Source: Bacteroidota bacterium
GTDB lineage: Bacteria; Bacteroidota; Bacteroidia; Chitinophagales; Chitinophagaceae
DNA: 64,000 bases
Direction: 5' to 3'
NCBI GenBank assembly: GCA_016868775.1
Contig: VGFT01000003.1
Coordinates: 1-64,000, forward strand
Positions 1 to 7,805 of this stretch are shown piece after piece. The translations under genes and the position numbers were made by a program. The number at the start of each line of letters is the position of its first letter. Position 1 is the stretch's first letter. The notes below the pieces were generated by a model. It made no database searches, was not told the origin of the DNA, and saw only the letters and a program-made list of their open reading frames with translations.

Positions 1-44
1 TCTTTAATGAAGTTCTCTGTAGATTGTTTTGGCTTCTGTTCCAT
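1..44 (-). CDS. Possible start of a further polysaccharide-locus gene (partial)
   Basis: On the minus strand an ATG at 44-42 opens a frame with no stop to the window edge (14 codons, beginning MEQKPKQSTENF). It lies downstream of the nucleotide-sugar dehydrogenase on the same strand, where a capsule or O-antigen operon would continue. Only 14 residues are visible and I do not recognise them, so the call rests on position and the open frame. Confidence 0.35.
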   Translation of the reverse strand, partial: MEQKPKQSTENFIK

Positions 45-157
45 GTCATTATTGGTTTAATTATTAATGATGGAAACACTCTACTAATTTAGACTATATT
101 TTGTCCAATTTATGCTGACGATTTACATAACTAGTGTTTTTTTACTCATTTTTTAAA

Positions 158-1447
158 TTATAATCTTCCGTCAATTTGATTTCTATCCAAAATTGCTTTA
201 ATATCAAATACTACACAATTGTCTGAATTTTTCAACTCATTCAAATTAATATGAATAAATTCTTCATGAGACACTGCAAGAATTATCGCATCATACTTTA
301 TTGGATTTGCAACCAGACTAATTCCATATTCGAGACTTACTTCCTTTGTATCGGCATAAGGATCATAAACATCTACATTTAGTCCAAATTGAATTAATTC
401 ATTGTATATATCTACCACTTTAGAATTTCTAATGTCAGGGCAATTTTCTTTAAAAGTTGCTCCTAGCACTAAAGCCTTTGCTCCTTTAATTGTAATCCCT
501 TTTTGGATCATTAATTTTACTACTTTATAGGCAACAAATACGCCCATGTTATCATTAACACGTCTACCACTAAGAATTACTTGTGGCTGATATCCAAGGC
601 TTTCTGCTTTGTGAGCTAAATAATATGGGTCAACACCGATACAATGGCCACCAACCAATCCTGGCTTATATTTTAAAAAATTCCATTTAGTACCTGCGGC
701 TTCCAATACATCATTAGTGTCAATACCCATACGATCAAAAATCAAGGCCAATTCGTTGACAAAAGATATGTTTACATCCCTTTGCGCATTTTCTATCGCT
801 TTAGATGCCTCTGCAACTTTAAGACTTGGTGCCTTATGTGTTCCAGCAGTGATAATAGATTTATATAATTGATCAACTAACTCTGAAATACCTGGAGTTG
901 ACCCTGAAGTTACTTTTTTAATTTTGGTTAACGTGTTTACTTTATCACCAGGGTTAATTCGTTCAGGTGAATAACCACAGTAAAAATCTTGATTAAACTT
1001 TAATCCAGAATATTTTTCCAACACAGGAACACAGTCTTCCTCAGTGCAACCAGGATAAACCGTAGATTCATATATCACGATATCGTCTTTTTTGATTAAC
1101 CTACCCAACATCTCAGAAGCGTTTAACAACGGTGTTAAATCAGGCGCTTTAAACTGGTCAATCGGTGTTGGGACTGTTACAATAAATACATTATAAGACT
1201 TCAGTTCGTCGATATTTGAAGAGAACTTTAAACCTACTTTACCTGATTCACTTGCTAAATCCATTGCAAACTGCAACCCCTCTAAATTTGCTTCATTGGT
1301 TCTATCTTTACCCAACTTGAGTTCATCAATCCGAGCTTGATTTATGTCAAAACCAAGGACTTTGTACTTTTTGCCAAATTCAATTGCTAAAGGGAGTCCA
1401 ACATAACCTAGGCCAATAATGGCGATTTTTGAATTTTCTACATTCAT
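158..1447 (-). CDS. Nucleotide-sugar dehydrogenase (UDP-HexNAc 6-dehydrogenase, TviB/WbpO-like)
   Basis: This enzyme oxidises the C6 hydroxyl of a UDP-N-acetylhexosamine to a uronic acid with two NAD+, supplying a sugar for capsule or O-antigen in the cytoplasm. The 429 residues match the family length. A Rossmann motif GLGYVGLPL lies at residues 12-20. The catalytic cysteine is C269 in GGHCIGVDPYYL, and the SKAIENAQRDVNISFVNE helix of the central domain is present. The overall pattern is closest to the VipA/TviB branch (UDP-GalNAcA or UDP-ManNAcA producers) rather than UDP-glucose dehydrogenase; the exact substrate cannot be read from sequence. Its bases are clearly more AT-rich than genes after 3.6 kb, as is usual for surface-polysaccharide loci gained by transfer. 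It probably continues an operon running off the left edge. Confidence 0.9.
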   Translation of the reverse strand: MNVENSKIAIIGLGYVGLPLAIEFGKKYKVLGFDINQARIDELKLGKDRTNEANLEGLQFAMDLASESGKVGLKFSSNIDELKSYNVFIVTVPTPIDQFKAPDLTPLLNASEMLGRLIKKDDIVIYESTVYPGCTEEDCVPVLEKYSGLKFNQDFYCGYSPERINPGDKVNTLTKIKKVTSGSTPGISELVDQLYKSIITAGTHKAPSLKVAEASKAIENAQRDVNISFVNELALIFDRMGIDTNDVLEAAGTKWNFLKYKPGLVGGHCIGVDPYYLAHKAESLGYQPQVILSGRRVNDNMGVFVAYKVVKLMIQKGITIKGAKALVLGATFKENCPDIRNSKVVDIYNELIQFGLNVDVYDPYADTKEVSLEYGISLVANPIKYDAIILAVSHEEFIHINLNELKNSDNCVVFDIKAILDRNQIDGRL

Positions 1448-1623
1448 AATTTATTACTTAATATTTATTGCGCACCAAACTACGCACCAACACTTATAAT
1501 TTTGCTTGATTATTGAAGATTTGAAAGAAACTTATTTATTAGAAAGGTTGTGATTACCAATACTTTAAGGCTATATACTTATTAGCAAATACCCATCCTC
1601 GGTCTGGACCACACTAATTCTAA

Positions 1624-2220
1624 TTAGAATTTACCCCCCCCCCTCCCCCATTCACTATTATACACACACACATGCGGTAATTCGTGAATAAGCGCCAGAT
1701 CAAATTCAACTAGGGTGTACACGGCGGTGCGGATCTTTTTATTCAAAAGCTTTTCCGCTTTGATACATAGTTTGTCAAAATAAGTCCGATCGATGTCGCC
1801 GACAACCACGAGATCAATAAAGGGACTCTCTTTCCCCTCCGCCATATCTCCAGTGAGATACACCTCCACCACATCTCCCAATTTGTAGAATACCTGCTCC
1901 AACAATTGATCTACCCCGATGAACTTGAAAATGATTGAGCGGAGATTATCGTATAACGGGTGAAAAGAATTGGCACAGTATTTTTTGATCTTCGCCTCTT
2001 TTCCGTCTTTACCTTCTACCACATTGATCAATTTCATCTCCATCAACTTGTTCAATTCCAACCGCACCGTATTGCTGCTCACATTTAACTCCTTCTGCAA
2101 CTGACGCAAATAGACCTGGCTACCCGGATTCAATAACAATCGGGACAGCAACCGCAAGCGAATCTTACCGGTAAATAAATGGTCGAACAATATAGCAGTG
2201 GTTGGAGACGGCAAAGCCAC
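1624..2220 (-). CDS. Winged-helix regulator with nucleotidyltransferase-like C-terminal domain
   Basis: Residues about 12-75 form a winged helix-turn-helix of the ArsR/MarR type (LNVSSNTVRLELNKLMEMKLI is the recognition region). Residues about 95-185 resemble a small nucleotidyltransferase-like fold (VVEVYLTGDMAEGKESPFIDLVVVGDI), where a G-x-x-x-x-x-x-x-x-D-L pattern suggests a relic or regulatory domain. Proteins of this build are common beside Bacteroidota polysaccharide clusters, so it may control the operon downstream; that role is inference. The ORF opens at GTG 2220. A TTG a few codons later would also fit, so the start is uncertain. The 3' end runs through a ten-C tract (1634-1643 on the plus strand) giving a C-terminal Gly-rich tail; slippage would change only the last few residues. 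Confidence 0.7.
   Translation of the reverse strand: MALPSPTTAILFDHLFTGKIRLRLLSRLLLNPGSQVYLRQLQKELNVSSNTVRLELNKLMEMKLINVVEGKDGKEAKIKKYCANSFHPLYDNLRSIIFKFIGVDQLLEQVFYKLGDVVEVYLTGDMAEGKESPFIDLVVVGDIDRTYFDKLCIKAEKLLNKKIRTAVYTLVEFDLALIHELPHVCVYNSEWGRGGGKF
1634..1649. repeat. Homopolymer tract C10-T-C5
   Basis: Ten C, one T, five C on the plus strand, inside the last codons of the winged-helix regulator. In the annotated frame it encodes G-R-G-G-G. A loss or gain of one base ends the protein within 4-7 codons in either alternative frame, so the effect on the product is small. Confidence 0.9.
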
Positions 2221-2733
2221 GGTCAGTTACAGGAGCGTTTTGGGAACTGACACAATAATGAGTAGTAAAGGTACTCGATTAGATCGAGAAGTAGTTAAAA
2301 TTACCTGTTTTTTTGGAAAAAAATGATAGTGTTCATTTTTTCAATCCAGCGGATTTTGACCCCTCTTTTTTAATGCATTTACCCCCCAACCCTCCGGGTT
2401 TTATCTCTTCTTTTTTGTATTGACTTTTCACCCGAACCCTAAAGGGCTTACTTTCATTCTTTTGCCGTAATGCATTTACCCCCCAACCCTCCGGGTTTTA
2501 TCTCTTCTTTTTTGTCTTGACACAAAAAAGAAGCAAAAAAAGTCAAGGCTGCGGAAAAATCGCTAAAAATGGTCTCCCTCGCCTAAACCCGCCAAACTCG
2601 CCCCTTCGGGGCTCAGACAGTGGCGGCTTTTACAGCTCGCTCCCCCATTTTCTTAACGCTCTTTTTCCGAGGCCGATCAATAGCATTTTTCTCAAACAAA
2701 AGCATTGGAAACTAACGAAATATCGAACCGAAC
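2221..2733. repeat. Repeat-rich gap with a 48-bp direct repeat and a hairpin element
   Basis: No gene is supported here. A 48-bp sequence occurs twice exactly, at 2371-2418 and 2468-2515. The second copy runs into a perfect 12-bp inverted repeat (2504-2515 pairing with 2522-2533, six-base loop CTTGAC), followed by an A-rich stretch and CTCAAG-like words. The block 2590-2670 (CCTTCGGGG, CAGCTCGCTCCCCC) looks like the tail of the same element. A related element lies at about 3480-3570 on the opposite strand. A short ORF across 2517-2771 is made of this repeat and is not a gene. Confidence 0.75.
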
Positions 2734-2768
2734 AGCATTGGACATTCGACATTGGACATTGGACTATT
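2734..2768. repeat. 7-bp tandem array (GACATTG family), array A
   Basis: Five consecutive 7-bp units: AGCATTG, GACATTC, GACATTG, GACATTG, GACTATT. It ends with GACTATT, the same last unit as the array at 3610-3654. It lies about 110 bp upstream of the orphan ORF at 2880. Confidence 0.85.
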
Positions 2769-2879
2769 TAAAGCTTCGGCTGGAAAGTCGGACTGAATTA
2801 AAACAAACTTACCAACAATAGCATATATGTCACCCCCTGACAATCATCTTAAAAATTTCTATACATTTACTTCTGAATC

Positions 2880-3311
2880 ATGATCTTATCCTTTCCCAAT
2901 AGAACTATTTCGAACGGGTCTCCGGTAGTAGAATATTCAGGAGCGTATACATCGTTTCCGGCAGTACTGGAAACACTACGCTCAAACGGTATAAGCACTC
3001 GTTTTGCTGAGCCCACCGCCTCCGATCCGCAGGCCCTGACCCTTTACTTTCATGAAGGTGATGAAGGTCAGCTCCAGCAGGTGCTACAACGCAAATCAGC
3101 CAACCAAATCCTGGTCGTTTCTCGAGCGAAAATATCCTCCATACCGGAAGACAGCGCCGTTATCTGCTTTACCCACAACGACCCCGCAGATGGCTTTGAA
3201 ATTGCCCGCTGCATATACCTCAAGGCGATACGCCTGAGAACGCGTCGACAGTCACCGTCGGCGATTGCGATGAGACGGTTTTTTCGATATGCGGTTAAGC
3301 TTTTGAGCTAG
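2880..3311 (+). CDS. Hypothetical protein, 143 residues, no recognised family
   Basis: I do not recognise this protein. It starts with ATG and encodes a soluble-looking N-terminal half (residues 1-115, mixed alpha/beta character) and a very basic C-terminus (RLRTRRQSPSAIAMRRFF). No signal peptide or membrane segment is convincing. Support for a real gene is mainly contextual: the 7-bp repeat array to its right begins exactly at its TAG stop codon, as such arrays do beside other genes in this window, and related arrays sit on both sides in opposite orientation. It could also be a remnant of a longer gene. No close TAnnTTTG promoter box was found. Confidence 0.45.
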   Translation: MILSFPNRTISNGSPVVEYSGAYTSFPAVLETLRSNGISTRFAEPTASDPQALTLYFHEGDEGQLQQVLQRKSANQILVVSRAKISSIPEDSAVICFTHNDPADGFEIARCIYLKAIRLRTRRQSPSAIAMRRFFRYAVKLLS

Positions 3312-3330
3312 AATACAGTCCGATGTCCGA
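3311..3330. repeat. Inverted copy of the GACATCG array, array B
   Basis: Read on the minus strand, 3327-3311 is GACATCG followed by GACTGTATTC, matching 14 of 17 bases of 3617-3633 in array C. It begins at the last base of the stop codon of the ORF at 2880-3311. A nested hairpin follows at 3344-3357. Confidence 0.75.
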
Positions 3331-3609
3331 CTTGCCAGCCGAAGCCTTGGCGAAGGCTGGGGTCAGTTGTGGTCCGCCGTCCGCTGATGCACAATTCTAA
3401 AGTCAGTTTTAAATATGATCTGGTTTGAAACAGGATGTGTGCGTGGGCCGGAAAAACGGGCGGAGCCAATCGTATTTCCTTGATTTTTTGGTTCTTTTGC
3501 ATCAAGGCAAAAGAACGAAAGAAAAGCCCCCTTAGGGGTCGGGGGTAAAAGGTCAAGACAAACATGAATTATAACACCATCCTTTATCGGGGATGCGGCT
3601 GGAAAATTC
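3331..3609. repeat. Intergenic stretch with an inverted relative of the 2371-2533 element
   Basis: No gene is supported. A perfect 10-bp inverted repeat lies at 3491-3500 / 3507-3516 (GTTCTTTTGC, loop ATCAAG). On the minus strand the order C-rich block, T-rich stem, CTTGA-type loop, A-rich stem, ATCAAGG repeats the layout of the element at 2371-2560, so the two are diverged copies facing each other across the ORF at 2880. The CCCCCTTAGGGG word at 3537-3548 is a further short complement. Confidence 0.65.
3344..3357. repeat. Nested palindrome GCCTTGGCGAAGGC
   Basis: Perfect 5-bp stem (GCCTT/AAGGC) with a GGCG loop, flanked by a second short complement (CCAGCC at 3335-3340 and GGCTGG at 3355-3360). 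It lies directly downstream of array B and is one of several distinct short palindromes next to or within the tandem arrays. Confidence 0.7.
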
Positions 3610-3654
3610 GACATTGGTCATTGGACTGCATTCGACATTGGACATCGGACTATT
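3610..3654. repeat. 7-bp tandem array (GACATTG family), array C
   Basis: Units in order: GACATTG, GTCATTG, a 10-bp unit GACTGCATTC, GACATTG, GACATCG, GACTATT. The last unit ends at 3654 and the next three bases (TCA, 3655-3657) are the minus-strand TGA stop of the beta-CASP hydrolase, so the array abuts the gene exactly. Confidence 0.85.
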
Positions 3655-5058
3655 TCACGCTAACCCAACTTCATAATGCATCTCCGGTATCTCCACATCC
3701 CCAAACCCCTTCTTCAAAAGCCGTTCCTTAAAATCCTGCTGCACATCGTACTCACCATGTACTAAAAAAATACGCCGCACGGCCTTGGCATCCTGACAAG
3801 AAAGCCACTGACTCAAATCGTCATAATCCCCATGCGCACTCATACTGCGGATCACACCTACGGAGGCATGGACCTCGTGCTGAACACCATAAATGCCAAC
3901 TTCGCTTTGCCCGGCTAATAAACGCCCGCCAAGTGAACGCGGCTCGCAATATCCCGTAAATAAAATTCCATTCCGACTGTTCTCTACATTGTTACTGATA
4001 TGATGCTTCACCCGGCCCGCATCGGCCATGCCACTGGCAGAAATGATCACCATCGGACCATCCATGAAATTTAATTGCTTCGACTCCTCCACCGTCTTTA
4101 CATACTTGAGCCCGCTGAACGAAAACGGATCCCTGTCCGTCTCCAACACCCGCTGCACCGTCTTGTTGAAATAATTCGGATACTTCTTTACCACCTCAGT
4201 AGCGTGTACGCTCAGCGGACTATCCACGTAATACGTAATTGGCGACAACCGATTCTCCAACTCCAATTGATTCAACGTATACAAGATCTCTTGCGTCCGC
4301 CCCACACTAAAAGCCGGAATGATCAACTTCCCCTTTTTCTTCAAACAGATCTTCTCGATCCACTCCAAAAACATATCCGGAGTAGATCGATGTAAGTCAT
4401 GCAAACTATTCCCATACGTCGATTCCATCACGATATAATCCGACTGGGGAAAAGGTGCCGGCGAACGCAAGATCGCATCGCGGTAACGACCCACATCCCC
4501 GCTAAACGTCAACACCCGATCCTTCCCATTCTCCTTAATCTTCAAATGGACACAAGCACTGCCAATAATATGCCCCGCATCCGTAAACTGCAACTCCACC
4601 CCCTCCATAATGGTTGTCCATACCCCATAATCCGCCTCCACAAAACACTTGGCCGCCGCCTGCGCATCTTCAATCATATACAAGGGCTTGAGAAAGGGCT
4701 CCCCCCTCAACTTGCGCCGCTTGTTCAAATAGCGAATATCATCTTCCTGTATTTGTGCCGAATCTTCCAATAAGATCGTCACCAATTCCGCGGTACCATG
4801 TGTACAAAAGATCTTGCCGGTAAACCCTTCGCTGACCAGCTTCGGGATCAGTCCGCTGTGATCAATGTGCGCATGCGAAAGTACCATCACGTCGATTTCT
4901 TCGGGACGAAAACCAAAACTCCGATTCAGTCGGTCGGTATCCTTGCCCATCCCCTGAAACATCCCGCAATCGAGCAGGATCTTCTTCCCACTCGCCAGCG
5001 TTACCAAATGCTTGGATCCGGTCACCGTACGGGCCGCCCCGTGAAATGCGATCTTCAT
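3655..5058 (-). CDS. MBL-fold beta-CASP hydrolase (RNA-processing exo/endonuclease family)
   Basis: A metallo-beta-lactamase-fold protein of the beta-CASP group (CPSF/YsH1-like), which act on RNA or DNA phosphodiester bonds. The zinc motif SHAHIDHSG is at residues 61-69. Beta-CASP features follow: PAFSVGRTQE, SASGMADAGRVKHH, FTGYCEPRSLGGRLL and MSAHGDYDDL, which supply the later metal ligands and the RNA-specificity (RMMBL) tail. The 467-residue length is typical of bacterial members. The ATG at 5058 is six bases past the stop of the DUF4442 gene, so the two form one minus-strand operon. The physiological substrate is not known from sequence. Confidence 0.9.
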   Translation of the reverse strand: MKIAFHGAARTVTGSKHLVTLASGKKILLDCGMFQGMGKDTDRLNRSFGFRPEEIDVMVLSHAHIDHSGLIPKLVSEGFTGKIFCTHGTAELVTILLEDSAQIQEDDIRYLNKRRKLRGEPFLKPLYMIEDAQAAAKCFVEADYGVWTTIMEGVELQFTDAGHIIGSACVHLKIKENGKDRVLTFSGDVGRYRDAILRSPAPFPQSDYIVMESTYGNSLHDLHRSTPDMFLEWIEKICLKKKGKLIIPAFSVGRTQEILYTLNQLELENRLSPITYYVDSPLSVHATEVVKKYPNYFNKTVQRVLETDRDPFSFSGLKYVKTVEESKQLNFMDGPMVIISASGMADAGRVKHHISNNVENSRNGILFTGYCEPRSLGGRLLAGQSEVGIYGVQHEVHASVGVIRSMSAHGDYDDLSQWLSCQDAKAVRRIFLVHGEYDVQQDFKERLLKKGFGDVEIPEMHYEVGLA

Positions 5059-5063
5059 AAAAA

Positions 5064-5549
5064 TTATTTGGAGGTTTTGGCCTTGATCGACCAGGTGATA
5101 TAAAAATCGGCCACTACTTCGCCGGCAGGGTTTCTGCCGGTGGACCGCGCCCGTACCGTCCGGGGCAGTCCGTCGGCCAACGTGCCCTTCACCGCCTCAT
5201 AAAACAATTTTCCGTCGGCACAGGTAAAAAAGATCCGCTCCGTGGCCTTTTTGAAATAATCGGATTCCAATCGCACGACCAGCATGCTTACGGGCGGGTC
5301 AGATTGGTATAAATGCGCCATGGCCAGCAGCCCGGTACTCATCTCCGCCGCCATTGACAGCGAAGCGAAGTAGGTGGACCGAAACGGATTTTGCGTGATC
5401 CACCGATGCGGCACCGAGCAAACACAAGCCTCCGAAATCAACGAATCAACCCTCACCCCCGAAAAGAACGAGGCAGGCAGCTTCCAGAGCTGGAAAAACT
5501 TGAATTTCCAACGGTTATGGACTTGGGCGATGAATTTGTCGGAATGCAA
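5064..5549 (-). CDS. DUF4442 hotdog-fold protein (thioesterase-like)
   Basis: A 161-residue protein matching the DUF4442 family, which has the hotdog fold of acyl-CoA thioesterases and related fatty-acyl binding proteins. Characteristic stretches are the N-terminal WKFKFFQLWKLPASFF and the core FRSTYFASLSMAAEMSTGLLAM, containing the buried helix of the hotdog. No signal peptide is seen, so it is probably cytoplasmic. It is the first gene of a two-gene operon with the beta-CASP hydrolase (5-bp gap). Catalytic activity is inferred from the fold only. A GTTTAGG tandem array starts one base upstream of its start codon. Confidence 0.8.
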   Translation of the reverse strand: MHSDKFIAQVHNRWKFKFFQLWKLPASFFSGVRVDSLISEACVCSVPHRWITQNPFRSTYFASLSMAAEMSTGLLAMAHLYQSDPPVSMLVVRLESDYFKKATERIFFTCADGKLFYEAVKGTLADGLPRTVRARSTGRNPAGEVVADFYITWSIKAKTSK

Positions 5550-5550
5550 T

Positions 5551-5608
5551 GTTTAGGGTTTAGGCCTGCCTGACGGCAGGGTTTAGGGTTGAGGGTTTAG
5601 CGTTTAGA
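5551..5608. repeat. GTTTAGG 7-bp array split by a 16-bp palindrome, array D
   Basis: Two units GTTTAGG (5551-5564), then the palindrome CCTGCCTGACGGCAGG (5565-5580; 6-bp stem, TGAC loop), then GTTTAGG, GTTGAGG, GTTTAGC, GTTTAGA (5581-5608). The palindrome sits exactly between units without disturbing phase. The array begins one base from the start codon of the DUF4442 gene (5547-5549). Confidence 0.95.
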
Positions 5609-5636
5609 ACAGGTATGTTAAATTTATAAATTACTA

Positions 5637-5667
5637 TTGGCTCGTGAACTGTCCGGCGGTAAGTTTG
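5637..5667 (+). promoter_or_regulatory. Bacteroidota-type promoter for the DUF6263-like gene
   Basis: -7 box TAAGTTTG at 5660-5667 and a TTG at 5637-5639 with a 20-bp spacer, close to the known TTTG-N19-TAnnTTTG pattern. It predicts a leader of about 45 bases that contains the 9-bp array E. Confidence 0.6.
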
Positions 5668-5677
5668 TTGCCAAATT

Positions 5678-5713
5678 AAACTACCCAAACTGTCCAAACT
5701 ACCCAAACTAATC
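5678..5713. repeat. 9-bp tandem array (AAACTACCC family), array E
   Basis: Four 9-bp units: AAACTACCC, AAACTGTCC, AAACTACCC, AAACTAATC. It ends five bases before the ATG at 5719. Its complement, GTTTGGGTA-like, forms the array at 36691-36726. Confidence 0.9.
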
Positions 5714-5718
5714 TAAAT

Positions 5719-6579
5719 ATGCGTTTCATCACCTTCCTCGCCCTGACCTTAATCACATTTGTTACCCAAGCTCAAAAAGTCACGGGTAAGTTGGTGTTCC
5801 AACCCGGACAAGTCCTCAACATCACCACCAAAAGCTCGATGAGCAATCTGGTGAGTGCGATGGGACAAGAGATCGAACTGAAATCCGAATCGACCGTCGA
5901 CCAACTCGTACAAGTCACGAACACCACGGAGGAAAGTCACACCCTCAGCCAGGAGATCAAGCGCATCCGAATGACCTCCGAAGGCATGGGTAATAACATC
6001 AATTTTGATTCCGATAAGGAAAGCGACCTCAAAGGCCAGTTCGGTGGTCCCATCAAAGAACTCCTGGGCAAAAAGATCAACATGGTCATCGATGCCTCCG
6101 GCAACACGCTGATGGCCATGGCGGACGGAGCCCCCTCCAAATCCACCGCCGACGGTGCCAACATGCTAAGCCAGTTCATCGGCGGTATCGGCGAAATGAC
6201 CGAGGCTCCTAAACAAGGCGAGGCCAGTTTCTTCAAGGTGCTCCCGGCAACGGAGGTGGGAAAAGGCGACGGATGGACCAACACCATCGACCGCAACGGC
6301 AACAAGATCGAAGAGGCCTACTCCGTTGCTGAGATCAACGACAATGCCATCATCCTGAATTATCTCTCCAATTCCGCCAGCTCCCGCGTGCAAGAAAACA
6401 TGGGCATGGAAGTGACCATCAACCTGAAAGACAAAACGGAAGGGAAGATCACGGTCGATCGTAAAACCGGAATTGTAAAGGAAAAAGCACTAACCACCAC
6501 CTCCACCGGAAGTGTTGTGACCGGGATGGGGGAGTTTCCCATCAATTCTACTTCTACCACCCTGATCACTGTTAATTAA
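5719..6579 (+). CDS. Secreted DUF6263-like protein
   Basis: A 286-residue exported protein with an N-terminal signal peptide (MRFITFLALTLITFVTQAQ, cleavage likely after TQA). The rest is beta-rich, with repeated Thr/Ser segments and the layout of the DUF6263 family (FQPGQVLNITTKSS near the start, GEFPINSTSTTLITVN at the end). No catalytic motif is visible; function unknown, probably periplasmic or surface-located. Its TAA stop (6577-6579) overlaps the stop of the convergent lysA gene (6576-6578). Confidence 0.75.
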   Translation: MRFITFLALTLITFVTQAQKVTGKLVFQPGQVLNITTKSSMSNLVSAMGQEIELKSESTVDQLVQVTNTTEESHTLSQEIKRIRMTSEGMGNNINFDSDKESDLKGQFGGPIKELLGKKINMVIDASGNTLMAMADGAPSKSTADGANMLSQFIGGIGEMTEAPKQGEASFFKVLPATEVGKGDGWTNTIDRNGNKIEEAYSVAEINDNAIILNYLSNSASSRVQENMGMEVTINLKDKTEGKITVDRKTGIVKEKALTTTSTGSVVTGMGEFPINSTSTTLITVN

Positions 6580-7805
6580 TCGGAAGATTGCTTATTCAGC
6601 GGCAACTGCGTAAGCAGTAAATCCTCCATCGTCTGCCGACGACGGATCAGCTGCATCTCGTCACCGCGAAACAGCACTTCTGCCGGCAAAAACCGCGCAT
6701 TGTACGAAGAGGCCATCTCAAATCCGTAAGCCCCGGCGGTTCGGATGGCAAGCACGTCGCCTTCGTGTACCTGAGGAAGCGAGCGGTCCTCCGCAAACGT
6801 ATCCGTCTCACATACATTCCCAACCACAGTATAGGTACGCTGTTCCCCTTCGGGATTGGAAAGATTATCAATTGTATGATAGGACCCATAGAACATGGGG
6901 CGAATGAGTTGATTCAGTCCGCTATCTACCCCCACGAACTCAATAGTACCCGATTGCTTAATGACATTTACTTTGCAAAGCAACGAACCAGCGTCGGCTA
7001 CAAAATATTTTCCCGGTTCAAACCAGATGGAGAGGGCTTTCCCACTAGAAGCTTTGTATTCGCTTAATTTTTTTTCGATGCCCTTGGCCAGAGCATTGAC
7101 ATCCGTACCGGTCTCTCCGGGTTGATAAGGCACTTTGAATCCCCCACCCAGATCGATCACTTCCAGTTGGGGAAAATTCAAGGTAAGATCAAAAAGCAAA
7201 TCCAATCCCTTTAAAAACACTTCCACTTCCTTGATCTCACTGCCTGTATGGATATGCAACACGCGTACCGATAGCTGTTGCGCTTGAATCAGATGATAGA
7301 CCTTGGGCAGTTCGGCGAGGGCGATGCCGAATTTGCTGCGATCGTGTCCGGTTGAGATTTGCAAATTTCCGCCGGCCATGATATCGGGACGTATCCGAAT
7401 ACCAACGGGATAAGTATTACCGAATGCACGTGCGAATTTTTCCAGATTAGACAGACTGTCGATGTTGATGTGCACACCAAGCGATTTTGCTTCTTCGATC
7501 TCCTCGAAGGCCACGCTATTGGAGGTGTAAAGAATTTGATCGGGTTTGAAGCCGGCTTGGATCGTCAGTTTTACTTCGTTGATCGAGCTGCAATCGATAT
7601 CGGCGCCAATCCGGCGGATGTGATCGAGGATGTGCAGGTTGGTGAGGGCTTTGGCGGCGTAGAAGAAGCGAACGGGCTGATTGGCAAAGGCCGTTTGCAG
7701 TTGTTGAAATTGATAGGTGATACGCTCGGCGTGATATACGTAGAGCGGAGTTCCGAACCGGCGCGCCGCTTCCAGCAATTGCCCGTTGGTGAGGGTGGAT
7801 GTCAT
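6576..7805 (-). CDS. lysA: Diaminopimelate decarboxylase
   Basis: Last step of lysine synthesis: decarboxylates meso-diaminopimelate to L-lysine with PLP, in the cytoplasm. The PLP lysine is K52 in FFYAAKALTN. Other family marks are the HIHTGSEI segment, the glycine loop DLGGGFKVP, EPGKYFVADAG, the substrate-binding NVCETDTFAED near residue 330 and the C-terminal MQLIRRRQTMEDLL. At 409 residues it is the usual size. Its ATG (7805-7803) overlaps the scpB stop in an ATGA arrangement, so it is translated from an atpG-scpB-lysA transcript. Its stop overlaps that of the convergent gene at 5719-6579. Confidence 0.95.
   Translation of the reverse strand: MTSTLTNGQLLEAARRFGTPLYVYHAERITYQFQQLQTAFANQPVRFFYAAKALTNLHILDHIRRIGADIDCSSINEVKLTIQAGFKPDQILYTSNSVAFEEIEEAKSLGVHINIDSLSNLEKFARAFGNTYPVGIRIRPDIMAGGNLQISTGHDRSKFGIALAELPKVYHLIQAQQLSVRVLHIHTGSEIKEVEVFLKGLDLLFDLTLNFPQLEVIDLGGGFKVPYQPGETGTDVNALAKGIEKKLSEYKASSGKALSIWFEPGKYFVADAGSLLCKVNVIKQSGTIEFVGVDSGLNQLIRPMFYGSYHTIDNLSNPEGEQRTYTVVGNVCETDTFAEDRSLPQVHEGDVLAIRTAGAYGFEMASSYNARFLPAEVLFRGDEMQLIRRRQTMEDLLLTQLPLNKQSSD

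Noticed and set aside
2517-2771. 84-codon plus-strand ORF
   Set aside because: It consists of the hairpin element and the 7-bp array and has no protein-like features.
3308-3614. Two overlapping minus-strand ORFs of 83-85 codons
   Set aside because: They read through the inverted hairpin element and repeats; composition is that of repeat DNA, not of a gene.
5551-5608. Telomere-like GTTTAGG repeats
   Set aside because: Only six imperfect units inside a bacterial intergenic gap, interrupted by a palindrome; no sign of a chromosome end.
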